Source: Zopfochytrium polystomum (lineage: Eukaryota > Chytridiomycota > Chytridiomycetes > Chytridiales > Chytridiaceae). Taken from it: a stretch of DNA of 64,000 nt. The stretch lies in NCBI GenBank assembly GCA_025765615.1, contig JAIVFJ010000020.1, forward strand, positions 1 through 64,000. The letters run 5' to 3'. Positions within the stretch are counted from its first letter, which is position 1, and the number at the start of each line of letters is the position of its first letter. Below are positions 11,075 to 20,734 of this stretch, in pieces. The position numbers and the translations under genes are program-made. The notes under the pieces are model-generated. The model was not told the origin of the DNA. It searched no databases and saw only the letters and a program-made list of their open reading frames with translations.

Positions 11075-11216
11075 ATGTGTTGCTTAGGGATTCGAGAATG
11101 TGGGAGTGGAAATAAAGCTTGGTTGGTTTGCATTTGACGAGTTGGGCAGTGGAATCTGTGAAAGGGAGGTTATGAACTGTTTAATTATTATTGTGTAAAC
11201 GAGAATACAAGCCATG

Positions 11217-11300
11217 GCCTTCTTAGCTCAGCTGGCAGAGCGTATCCCTCGTACCCATTGTGTCAGGATAAGGTCGTCGGTTCGATTCCAGCAGAAGGCA
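11217..11300 (+). tRNA. tRNA-Thr(CGT) with intron
   Basis: The acceptor stem GCCTTCT/AGAAGGC with discriminator A is complete. The D stem is GCTC/GAGC and the anticodon stem TATCC/GGATA. The loop CT-CGT-A is interrupted by an 11-base intron after position 37, giving anticodon CGT (reads ACG, Thr). The T arm holds TTCGATT with one C-A mismatch in the stem. The intron site is the standard eukaryotic nuclear one. Confidence 0.85.
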
Positions 11301-11342
11301 ACCCTAGCCTCTTTTTCATAGTGACAATTTTTTTCTAGAAAA

Positions 11343-11760
11343 CGCAAACGATCGTGTTGGTCCACATACTCCTGCTGACTGCTACTATCTGGCATGTTCG
11401 GCTGAGATCGCGCTTCACAAGTCCGTCAAGGCCTACCACGACCTCGCACTGGCGTCGACATCGCCGTTTGTCCAAGGCTTCAACGGCTCACCAGGGCTCG
11501 GGCTTTGGTCCATCTCAGGGGTGATTCGCATTACAAACAGCAAAGACTGCGTTTCAGCACGTCAGGGTGTCGTTGGACTTGAGCACTGACATGGCGAGCA
11601 AGCACGGCTCAAGCGTAGATCTCGTTAAGGTCGTCACACTGAATTGGGCCAAGCATCAGGTGAGATGGCGTCTACTTGACGCTCAACAACGATGGCACAG
11701 CGACGCCGATCAGCTTGCCCAGGACTTTCACGGCATCAACTCTGCAGCTGAAGGTGGTCT
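11343..11760 (+). pseudogene. Unassigned coding relic
   Basis: Protein-like reading without a start codon: AEIALHKSVKAYHDLALAST continues in one frame to about 11590. A second frame (HVRVSLDLSTDMASKHGSS through VKVVTLNWAKHQ) takes over near 11560-11660. Composition looks coding rather than random, but I cannot place it in any family. It may be a gene with an unseen intron or the remnant of one. Confidence 0.3.
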
Positions 11761-12221
11761 GCTCTCTCCAGCTCCCCCTTCCAGACCACAATCCACCTCA
11801 TTTTGGATCACTGTCATTTGGCGTCTCCTGAATGGAGCTGGAGAATTTTTTCCTTCCTTTCTCTTGCTTCCTATTGGAAAATGAAGGAAGGTTTTAAAAA
11901 CAAGAAACCAGAAATTTACACCTACTGCTGTTTGTGATGCTGCTGAACAACAAATATGGGGAAGAAAATGTGGTCAAATCCCACCCAGTGTCAATCACAC
12001 TTATTATGTCACATACCCGCTCCCAGTCTCACGGTCTCGTCCTTGGCATGCCTCTCATTCCTCTTTCTCTCAATAGGCGTCGCCTCTTAAGCATTTCTAC
12101 CAGCGGCCAGTAGACGGGGACAGCGGGGAAGAGGCAGACAGGGGAGGAGAAGTAGCGGCTCCGGGTAAGCCAGCCAAAGCCATCCCTGTCGTCGTCGTCG
12201 TCGTCGGCGAGGTAAGGACGG

Positions 12222-13674
12222 TTGGCATCTGGTTTCCTCAGGGGGGAGGCAGCGGCGAGCGGCGGCGGCGACGGCAATTGCCATTCCTCAATACCAGCAG
12301 GCGTGGTCGGGGTGCTGGCCCTGCCAGCGGTGTTGGCCGCGCTCCGCCCCCCCCCTCATCATCAAAACAGCAGCAGCAGAAGTAGTAGCAGCATCAGGGG
12401 CAAATCCGTGACTGCAGCCTCGGGAACCCCCTCCTCCTCTCCGCACCTCCCTTCGTCCGTGCGACCCCATCCCACATCATCGCCATCATCAACACCGAAT
12501 CCAACCAGGCCTGTTCACGCGAAGCCTTCTCCCGCCGCACCCGCCGTTGTTTCAGAATACAAACTTCTTTCGTCCGGCAACGTTGGCCTAAACCACATCG
12601 TGAGAATACAGAATCAGAACCACGATCTGACAGAGATGAAGCACCCCATCATCATATCTCGCCTCTTTCCCGAAGCCGATCTGGGCCTTCTTGCAGAGCC
12701 TGACGCGCCTGGTGCGGCTGATGGACCAGTCGCCGAAAAGATGGATTCGTCAAAGGTTTCCCCCTTCGGATCAAAGCAGAGTCGCAGCCAGCCTTTTAAG
12801 AAAAAGTCTAGGCAGCTGTTCATGGGAATCACCCCGGAAGGCGGCGATCCACTCAAACGCGGGAGGATAAAAGACCCAGATCGATTCCTTGGGCGATGAC
12901 CTCCGCAAACAATCTGGAGTTGATCGGACACGCTGAAAACCAAAGCGCGCAGTACATGCTGTTCATCGTTCCCAACGTGGGTCGTCGCTTGCTGCTCCCA
13001 TTTCATTTCTGCTTCTTTTCTTGAGCTGGCACCGAAAGCGACCCAACAAACCCCTTTCCTCCAAACTCTCCCCCCGCGTCCACAGAACGAGCCAGGTCGC
13101 CCGCCTGTGGATGGACTCCTCGTGCAGCCTGCCGCAAAGTGGCATAAAGTATCAGATAATATCCACTGAAGAGGCCGAGGCGTCTTTGAAGAAACTCGAG
13201 CGGGGCGGTCGAATGCCAATCAAAAAGGAAGAATCCGTATGTTAGAGCCCCCATTACGCGTTTTTCCAGATAAAGAACTATTTCTTGCCGCATTCAGCTG
13301 GTAGAAACGGCGGAAAAGATTGACGGCATCAAGCTAAAGAAAGAAGACCTCGAGCTCATGAACTGGCAGCTGAAGAAGACTCAAATTCGGGCTACTAGCG
13401 AGTTCATTAAGTAAAACCTTCTTGCTGCGATTGCTAGAGAGGTATTGAGTGAATTAATTGCTGGTTTTTCAGGAACGAAGCGAAAGCCAGAAGAGTAAAC
13501 GAGAATAAGGATTTAGAAGAAGAGCTGGATTTCGACGAGGCTGTGTCAGACGATGAAGATATTGATTTCGGCATCGAAGATGAGCAAGTGGCGAAGCAGG
13601 CTAAGCAGCGAGAATTTGGCACGAAAATAAACAAATTTCGACACAGAGAGAGCATCCACTCCGCCCTCATGTAG
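12222..13674 (+). pseudogene. TFIIF alpha subunit (RAP74/Tfg1), frame-broken and truncated
   Basis: Segments of the RAP74 N-terminal domain appear in order. EYKLLSSGNVGLNHIVRIQN lies near 12560, PFKKKSRQLFMG near 12800, and PWAMTSANNLELIGHAEN followed by SAQYMLFIVPN at 12890-12980. After an intron come KWHK/KYQIISTEEAEA at 13140 and the acidic stretch LEEELDFDEAVSDDEDIDFG at 13520. GT-AG introns separate 12980/13083, 13236/13300 and 13410/13472. Two one-base shifts are needed, near 12880 and near 13148, and the frame stops at 13674 soon after the acidic region. The C-terminal winged helix that binds FCP1 and TFIIB in full-length proteins is absent. TFIIF alpha is normally essential, so either this is a decaying extra copy or the assembly has indels. 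The start is approximate. Confidence 0.7.
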
Positions 13675-13684
13675 TAGGCAGACT

Positions 13685-14551
13685 TTAATAAGCCACGACG
13701 CCCTCGTCAGAGGCAACCTCTTGTTGACAATCTCTTGAAGGAGCTCGGTCTTTGTTCAGGGGAAAAGCGCAAATTATTCTCTCGAGATGGCTCCTCGGGA
13801 GGCAAACCTTGGTTCTGTCGGGACGACCGCAGACAATGTTCGCATGGGGACATTGGGCTGAGAAAACTGAGACATCCAGTTTAAGTTGCATGCTTGCCGC
13901 ACGGGTGCTTGAAAAGAAGTCGCCCTGAAAGTCATTCAGTAAGATGCTAAGGTACAATTCAATAAAGACAAGTCCTACTGACGGTAAAATTTTCTGGTAC
14001 TGCTGCTTCACATGACTGACTTCGGCTGCAAGCTTTTGCAGTTTAAGCGTTACGCCTTGGTCGGACATGATCTTGACCCTGTATATATCAAATGCCAATA
14101 GGGTCTCATTCCAAGAAGACTCTGTGAGAACTGCGATGCACGGACCATCGAGAAGAACTACATGCAGCGGGTTGGGCATAAATCCCTGTCGCATGTTGCT
14201 CTCCGGCAAGACATCTTCGTCCTGGCCGGGCCGCTGAGGAAATACATCCGCGAAACCTGCAGAGAAAATGAATTGGTTAGAAAGCGCCTGGGGTGCTCCC
14301 TTGACTTGCCTAGTTTGCCCGTCACGTCCAGCTGACGGTGAGACGGCAGAAAGTTGCAAATCATTAATGGTGTGAAGAAAACATCTGGGAGCAACGCGTT
14401 TTATATTTGGGATTTGCCATGGCATAACAATTTGGTGTGGCCGAACAAAGCGAAAAGGAGGGAAGGAGAAGAAAGAAAGAAGTGGGTTTGCCGCGAGAGG
14501 AAGGGATATGGGAATTGGCGGGGAAAGGAAAACGAAAGCAAATCGGAACAA
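13685..14551 (-). CDS. Hypothetical protein
   Basis: A long minus-strand frame converging on the TFIIF relic. The well-behaved part reads MPNPLHVVLLDGPCIAVLTE, then WNETLLAFDIYRVKIMSDQG and a short helical stretch LQKLAAEVSHVKQQYQKIL before about 100 further residues and the stop. The upstream half contains an intron-like CAG/GT pattern near 14258-14330, so the single open frame probably includes unspliced sequence and the true start is unclear. No family recognised. Confidence 0.4.
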   Translation of the reverse strand: MFRFAFVFLSPPIPISLPLAANPLLSFFSFPPFRFVRPHQIVMPWQIPNIKRVAPRCFLHTINDLQLSAVSPSAGRDGQTRQVKGAPQALSNQFIFSAGFADVFPQRPGQDEDVLPESNMRQGFMPNPLHVVLLDGPCIAVLTESSWNETLLAFDIYRVKIMSDQGVTLKLQKLAAEVSHVKQQYQKILPSVGLVFIELYLSILLNDFQGDFFSSTRAASMQLKLDVSVFSAQCPHANIVCGRPDRTKVCLPRSHLERIICAFPLNKDRAPSRDCQQEVASDEGVVAY

Positions 14552-15176
14552 TGTTATTGCAGATAAAGCAAAGTCTAGGCTTGCGTCAAGGCGTTTGCGC
14601 GGGGACGGACGCCTGTGGGCTCGGCTGCAGGCTGGCTGTTTTGCGGGGAAAGGAAGGGTTGGAGCACCGGTGTAAGTAGTCCGTGTTGAATTAAAATAGA
14701 AGACGGTGGGCTAAGGGAAAGGGGCGACGAAGTGGCTCGGGGGAAGGCGATAAGTGGCATAAAAAAGAAAGGCGGGGGGGTTGCGTCGAAAAGGTGAGGG
14801 TTTGTGATTCAAGACGGCCATTCTATTCGAGTGGGGAGAGTGAAAAAAGAAGTGGACAACTTTGGCTTACGGTGGTCTAAGTGGCGCGTGGTTGACAAGC
14901 GGTTGTCTGGTTTGTTGGAGGCGGATCGTTGTGTAAGTGAATCGCGGGTAGTAAAGCGGGGGGGGGGGAAGAAAAGCAGCGAGTGGTGGCCTACAGTGGG
15001 CGATTAAGATTGGGCAAGATCTGCTCGTGGGGCCTATGAAAGGGGGGTGGACAGTACGTATTAGTTAGCAAGTTCGAAACAAGTCGGGGCAAGGACGGAC
15101 GATGAAAAAAACACTGCAACCAGCCGGAGCAGAAAAAAAAAATTCAAAATTAAAAAAATGCAACCTTCGATCTCGT
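14552..15176. other. Intergenic; no gene recognised
   Basis: Purine-rich, with G runs (14773-14781, 14958-14968) and an A-rich block near 15127-15160. No supported coding frame. Confidence 0.4.
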
Positions 15177-15935
15177 CTATGTTCTTGCTTGTGTTCTTCT
15201 TGCTTGTGCTCTTCTTTCTTCTGGTCTTCTTCCCTGTGTTCTTCCTTCGGAACTTGAGGGTGGTGGGGATCGCGTGGGGCTTGCGCTGCCGCGGCTCCGC
15301 CTGCTCCACCTGCTCCGCCTGCTCCACCTGCTCCGCCTGCTCCGCCTGCTTGTGGTCTGCAGGGGATGAAAAGAAGGATCATGGCGGAGATGTTCCAAAA
15401 AGGTGTTATTCACTTTTGATCAGAAAAAAAAAATTACTATTCATGCAGAGAAACCCGGCTTACCCAGGTCTTAGCGGCGGGTGGTTGACAAGCTGACTGT
15501 TTTTTTCGTGGAGCGTTATCGCGATTGCCAGCAAGGTTCCATGGAAAATGGGAAGCGGTCAAATCGAGCGTTTTCCGACCAAAGGCGTTCCGGGGATCAG
15601 GTCTGGTTAAAAACGGAGGAAAAAAGAACAAGAAGAACCCCCACCCCCCCCAAAAAAAAATGAGGGGTGGCTTACACTGGCCCGAAGTTATATTCGATGG
15701 GACTGCGAAAACGTAAGTGAGCAGCGCGGAGTCAGACCAGTGTGCGGAGGCTCAGCGCCCCTTCCCCCCTCCCACACACACACACAAGAAATGCAAGAAA
15801 AACAGATAGAAACCGTCCGCCGTGTCTATTTCTGTCTGGCCGTGCCGTGACTGCAAGTGCGAGGAAGATCGCCAACAGTAGAACGCCGACAACAACCGTC
15901 AACAGGCGGGGCTGGCTCGTGCGTTGCAAGAACAT
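15177..15935 (-). CDS. Candidate secreted protein with Arg/Ser repeat tail
   Basis: Four exons on the minus strand, 15814-15935, 15676-15702, 15464-15602 and 15177-15356, join through GT-AG introns in consistent phases (2, 2, 0) to 155 aa. Exon 1 encodes a signal-anchor-like start (QPRLLTVVVGVLLLAIFLAL then AVTARP). Exon 3 is mixed (DPRNAFGRKTLDLTASHFPW). Exon 4 begins in a (GGAGCAGGC)n-type tandem repeat giving RRSRWSRRSRW units and ends in basic sequence. Another frame of the same repeat would encode Gly-Gly-Ala units. The model rests on matching splice phases only, with no homology. Confidence 0.45.
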
Positions 15936-16582
15936 TGTGCTTGTTTGCAAAAAAGAAGTGAAGAAGACCTTGATGGGTAGAGTAGCGAAGTGGGAAGCGC
16001 AAGTTGGAGTGCTTTTCTGGCGAGAGAAGCGGAGGCTGCTTGAACCTTCTTTGAGTCTTGACAAGGAACACTCTCAAAAGGTATAAAAGGGGGATGGGGG
16101 ACCTGTCCCATCCCTCAAGTGAATTATTGTTTCCAAATACAATCATCACTCCTCTCGGTTCCTTGTCTGCCTTGCCCTATCCTGCCATGTTCCTGACAAG
16201 TCACAAGTTCTGACTGCAAATGAACTAGTGCAACCATCACAGTCTCCATGGTCCATGTCTTCTGAATTCTTGTCAAAGTCCTTCTGTTGGCTGATTGTCA
16301 TGACAAAGAGAAGCTGACTGTAGCTTGTGAATGGCTTCATTTTCAGGTGCAGCAACAGTGGGGATGACAAACGGGCATATTGCTTTTTCTTTTTTCCTTC
16401 CTTTTCTGTGTGTCTCAATTACACAGCGGAGAATCTTTTCTTTGTTTATTTGGGGTCGGAGGACGGTTTTTCAAAAGGGGAACGAGGAATTTTCTGATTG
16501 GAGGACTCAATTTATCCGCGAAAAGGCGACGGCTTAAAAGCAACCTGACTTCAACCTGTTTTGTTTATCTCTCCGCTCAGCA
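15936..16582. other. Intergenic; no gene recognised
   Basis: Shared upstream region of the minus-strand candidate secreted gene and the plus-strand OsmC gene. A TATAAAAG word at 16081 is the only promoter-like element I see. No coding frame is supported. Confidence 0.35.
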
Positions 16583-17405
16583 ATGACCCTCGCCGCTATC
16601 GCAACGCGTCACGCATCGCGCTCCACCGCCGCCGCCGCCACCGCCACCGCCGGCGCCCTCCGCTTTGCGGCGGGATCGGCCTGCCTGCGCACCGTACAGC
16701 AGCAGCAGCGACGCTCCATCCTCAACATCTCGTCGGTGTATGCCGCCGAGGCGGTCGCGACGGGCAAGGGCCGCGACGGCTTCGTCAAGGGATCGGAGGG
16801 CTTTGAGACCAAAATGGCGCTGCCAAAGTCGCTTGGGGGTGAGTGGCTGGGAGCGGTTGGATGGAGTGCCGTCACGGGGTTGGAGGTGGGGAGTTAGCGG
16901 GCGTATGGTGCGTGCCGCGGATGTTTTCTTGGGCGCGTCGCTTAGCCCGATTTCTCTCCTTCTTCGACATTACAAATCCAGGTCCCGGCAACTCCGCGAC
17001 CGCGCAGAACCCAGAGATCCTCTTCGCTGCTGGTACGTATCACAACCCCTCTCGTCCTTCTGCCTCCACCCATGCGCAGTCCAATCACACCGTTGCACAA
17101 ACTCCCCTCCACCGGCCACCCACAATCTCATCTCTCTCCCAGGCTACGCCTCCTGCTTCCTCGCCGCCGTCCACGCGGTCGGCGGCCGTCTCAAGATCAA
17201 GACCTCGGACGCATCGGTCCGCACCAAGATCCACATCGGCAGCATCGAGGGCACGACCGGGTTCGGCCTCGCCGCCGAGATCTACGTCAAGCTGCCGGGC
17301 CTGGACCAGGAGTCGGCGCAAAAGGTGCTCGAGGCGGCCCACGAAATGTGCCCGTACAGCACTGCGACGCGCGGTAACATTGACGTGCGGGTCGCGCTGG
17401 AGTGA
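16583..17405 (+). CDS. OsmC/Ohr-family organic hydroperoxide reductase
   Basis: Thiol-dependent reduction of organic hydroperoxides is the family activity. Exons are 16583-16838, 16982-17032 and 17143-17405 (phases 1 and 1). The N-terminal 40 residues are Ala/Arg-rich without acidic residues, with RRSILNISSVY next, as expected for a mitochondrial presequence followed by the Ohr strand region (YAAEAVATGKGRDGFVKGS). The two redox cysteines are present: GYASCF at the start of exon 3 and HEMCPYS near the C-terminus. GNSATAQNPEILFAAG matches the family's (T)NPEQLFAAG motif. Length (about 190 aa including the presequence) fits. Mitochondrial location is inferred from sequence only. Confidence 0.9.
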
Positions 17406-18074
17406 GAGGGGAAATGGTGTTTGTTCAACAATCGACGACGTTTGAAGACACTTCATTCACTTTCCGCTGCGCTTGTTTGAAAAATATTGCCCACTGTCCA
17501 ACCACTTCTCGAATCCATTCTGCTTTTGTTTGTTGCGCCTAAAGGTTGTTAGGTGTCCACCACCTCATCATCGGGAGATAGCCCGCCATATCCAGTGCCG
17601 CAACTGGAGCACTGCCTCGGTGCATATCCCACGCATCTCTCCACCACTGGAGGGCCTCTCCGTCTCCTCTATGGCTGGAGTGGTGAAATGCGCTTTTTCG
17701 GGGGTGTTTTAAACGACAAAGCGCAGCAGCGCGACTCGATGGAAAACGATTTGATGCTGAGGATTAACAATGCGGCTGCCTGAAGATCGCAGGCGGCGAT
17801 GGAGCGTTGCGACCGTGAATCTTTAGCGAAGATTCGACGCTGGTGGGGTGATCGAAACTACGCTAGCGGGCATGGCAGTGCCATTTCGAAAAATTTTCTG
17901 ATGGAAGTGAGTGCTCCCCCAACGTCCACCCAACATCAAATCAAAAGCAACTAAATGATAGCCAAATGGACGTTATCAGCTGGTTCGTGGACCCGCCCAG
18001 GTGAACTTCGAGCGACTAATACGACGGCGAAGCGGAACCAAACCAGGAAGAGGCCCCGGGAGTGGAGTACGACA
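17406..18074. other. Intergenic; no gene recognised
   Basis: Lies between the OsmC gene and the SINE-like element. Frames such as 17553-17783 lack support from composition or splicing. Confidence 0.4.
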
Positions 18075-18075
18075 C

Positions 18076-18220
18076 CTTTTTACTATTTTTTATTCTTCCG
18101 GCCCCAAAGGGGTGGCAGTAAGAGAAGTAGCCACCAACGGAAAACCGATACGGACGGACTATGTCCAGGTTTCACCTCGGCAAACCCACCCAATGCTCTA
18201 CGGACTGCATCAGTCAGTGC
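18076..18220 (-). mobile_element. SINE-like element, copy 1
   Basis: On the minus strand it runs from about GCACTGACTGATGCAG to an A-rich tail AAGAATAAAAAATAG. It aligns with the better-bounded copy at 45991-46134 (shared core AGGTGAAACCTGGACATAG versus AGGTGATACATGGACATAG, and the hairpin CCCCTTTGGGG versus CCCCTTCAGGG before the tail). No target-site duplication is evident here. It overlaps the last coding exon of the WSC gene. Confidence 0.65.
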
Positions 18221-19916
18221 CGGATGAGAACCAAGAAGACGCTGAAGCAGCGAGAAGACTTGTTGAGGCGGACGCTGTTGTTGAGGGGGTGGGGATGCTT
18301 AGTTTCAGGTGAAAACAAACCAACGGGGCGATAGGCCAAAGCCAACTTTTACCTACCAGTAGACTGCATTTGAGTAACCTGATACACGTACGCGCATTCA
18401 TCTCCCTTGCAAGAAGCAAAGCATAGTGCGTCATCCATCCGAACGGCAGCACCTTGAGACAGCCCATCATTGCACAGGCAATCCTCCCTGACCTTGCCAA
18501 ACGCCGAGAAAAGGTATCCAAGCGACAAGCAAGCACTTTCGCATTGCTGCGGCGAGAGGTTGAACAGCGGGTTGGCATTCGGAAGGTTAAAGGGGTCCAC
18601 GAAGCAGCCAACGTAGAAAGCGCTCAAGGTTGGCGATTCGGTTGGGGTCGAAGACCACGAGGAGGCAGTTGCGCTCGCAAAGATAGGCGTGTCTGCAGTC
18701 GGCACGGAATACACTGAGGACCAAGAAGAAACTGATGGAGTCGCGTAAATGGGTGAAGCGGATGGAGGTGGGGCTTAAATTGCTTAGTTTCAGATGAAAT
18801 CGAAGCACCAAGGGGGTTCAGCCAAAGCCAAGTTTTACCTACCAGTAGACTGCATTTCAGTAACCTGATACACATCCGCGCATTCATCGCCCTTGCAAGA
18901 AGCAAAGCATTCGGCGTCGTCCATCCGAACGGCGGCACCGGGAGACAGCCCGTCACTGCACAGGCAATCCTCTCTGACCTTGCCAAACGCCGAGAAAAGG
19001 TATCCAAGCGACAAGCAAGCACTTTCGCATTGCTGCGGCGAGAGGTTGAACAGCGGGTTGGCATTCGGAAGGTTAAAGGGGTCCACGAAGCAGCCAACGT
19101 AGAAAGCGCTCAAGGTTGGCGATTCGGTTGGGGTCGAAGACCACGAGGAGGCAGTTGCGCTCGCAAAGATAGGCGTGTCTGCAGTCGGCACGGAATACAC
19201 TGAGGACCAAGAAGAAACTGATGGAGTCGCGTAAATGGGTGAAGCGGATGGAGGTGGGGCTTAAATTGCTTAGTTTCAGATGAAATCGAAGCACCAAGGG
19301 GGTTCAGCCAAAGCCAAGTTTTACCTACCAGTAGACTGCATTTCAGTAACCTGATACACATCCGCGCATTCATCGCCCTTGCAAGAAGCAAAGCATTCGG
19401 CGTCGTCCATCCGAACGACAGCACCGGGAGAGAGCCCATCATTGCACAGGCAGTCCTCCCTGACCTTGCCAAACGCCGAGAAAGAATGTCCAAGCGACAA
19501 GCAAGCGCTTTCGCATTGCTGCGGCGAGAGGTTGAACAGCGGGTTGGCGTTCGGAAGGTAAAAGGGGTCCACGAAGCAGCCAACGTAGAAATCCCTCCAG
19601 GCTGGCAATTCAGTTGGGGTCGAAGACGACGAGGAGGCGGTCGCGGTCGCAGTGACAGTCGACTCTGCGGTCGTCTCGGGGGACACTGAGGACCAAGAGG
19701 AAGCGGATGGGCTTGCGTTAACTGTTGAAGCAGATTGAGTGGGAGCTTGAAAGCAATTAGATACATACCTGACGGCCACGAGGCAGAGCCTTCCGGAACG
19801 GGGGCAGCTTGGACGCAAGATGCCGTAGCAGCGAGCAGGACGAAAAGGGCCAAGGCCAAGATGGACAGGCGGCGGTCCGCCCTCACGGGGGCCATCGGGT
19901 TGCAGGGTTGTTTCAT
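18083..19916 (-). CDS. Secreted protein with three WSC domains
   Basis: Exons 19769-19916, 19329-19745, 18843-19259, 18357-18773 and 18083-18297, all joined in phase 1. Exon 1 encodes a signal peptide (ILALALFVLLAATASC then VQAAP). Each of exons 2-4 is exactly 417 bases: a Ser/Thr/Ala linker plus one WSC domain (FYVGCFVD, CESACLSLGY, REDCLCNDG, CFASCKGDEC). WSC domains bind cell-wall or substrate polysaccharides and occur in yeast wall sensors and fungal oxidases. Exons 3 and 4 are almost identical at DNA level, introns included. The last exon loses the WSC frame. By the canonical acceptor it reads through the SINE-like element to a TAG in that element's A-rich tail (18083), ending in a hydrophobic segment (FRWWLLLLLPPLW). 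An alternative frame would stop at 18210. No other membrane anchor is present. Confidence 0.75.
18357..19329 (-). repeat. Tandem exon duplication, 486-bp period
   Basis: 18357-18842 and 18843-19328 are near-identical units, each made of one 417-base WSC exon and its 69-base intron. The third unit (19329-19745) is diverged, especially in the linker. The youngest event is therefore duplication of the middle unit. Confidence 0.9.
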
Positions 19917-20455
19917 GGCGATAGATGAACAGCAAGAGGGAGAGGGGATGGGGAGGGGGCGGCGGAACCAGCCATCCGCCCTTTTTTAAGAGGCCGTTGT
20001 GAGTGGGTGAACCGGCGTCCCTGAAGGTTTCCGAATAAGAGAGAGCGCCAGTGTCTCTCTCTGATTTTTTTTTCTAGTCGCCCTTTTTGGCAGCAAGACA
20101 TTTGAATGGCTGATGACGACACAGCCCCAATTTTCTAATCGATTCATGTAATAATATACAAAAATGGAACTGACCCGCAAGCTCCGAGCGCTTTCGCCTT
20201 GTTTGCTTCGGGGAATGTCTATCCTCACATCGGCCCTGATTTGACTTCATTCGGACTTTGCCCTTCCTCAACAAAAACGGATCCAGTTCCTCCTGGGGTT
20301 GCAAAAAAAAAGGGCGACGAGAGCCAATTGAGCAATCACAACACGTAGCGCTGGGAGCGTCCCTATGGGAAGGAATACCGCCAAGGCGGAGACCCAGTCG
20401 GGGCTTACAGAAATAGAGGTAGCTTTTAGGGGTACATGGAAGATTCTATGGTTTA
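19917..20455. other. Intergenic; no gene recognised
   Basis: Upstream region of the WSC gene. A GTGTCTCTCTCTG tract near 20050 and mixed sequence; nothing supported. Confidence 0.4.
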
Positions 20456-20527
20456 TAGCAGCGGAACGTTTCGATCGTTCGACCTTTGGGTTATGAGCCC
20501 AACGTGCTTCCACTACACTACGCTGCT
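20456..20527 (-). tRNA. Initiator tRNA-Met(CAT)
   Basis: 72 bases on the minus strand. The acceptor stem is AGCAGCG/CGCTGCT with discriminator A, and the anticodon loop CTCATAA is flanked by TTGGG/CCCAA. The T-loop is ATCGAAA, with A at positions 54 and 60 in place of TTC. That T-loop and the A1-T72 pair are hallmarks of the eukaryotic initiator tRNA. No intron. Confidence 0.95.
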
Positions 20528-20734
20528 GGCAACTTGTTTGACCGGATTAATATTATTAACCGTTATCCCAAGCATGATTATTTAATTCGCGTCGGTCATC
20601 CCATGGGAAAAATGCGAAATCCATTCTGATTTCGGGAAGTTGACCCTATCAACTATCAATGTCTATTGCAGTTTGGTTTCGTACGACCACAAGCGATGGT
20701 TCCAGAAATACACTCCCCCTTGCCACCCACAACA

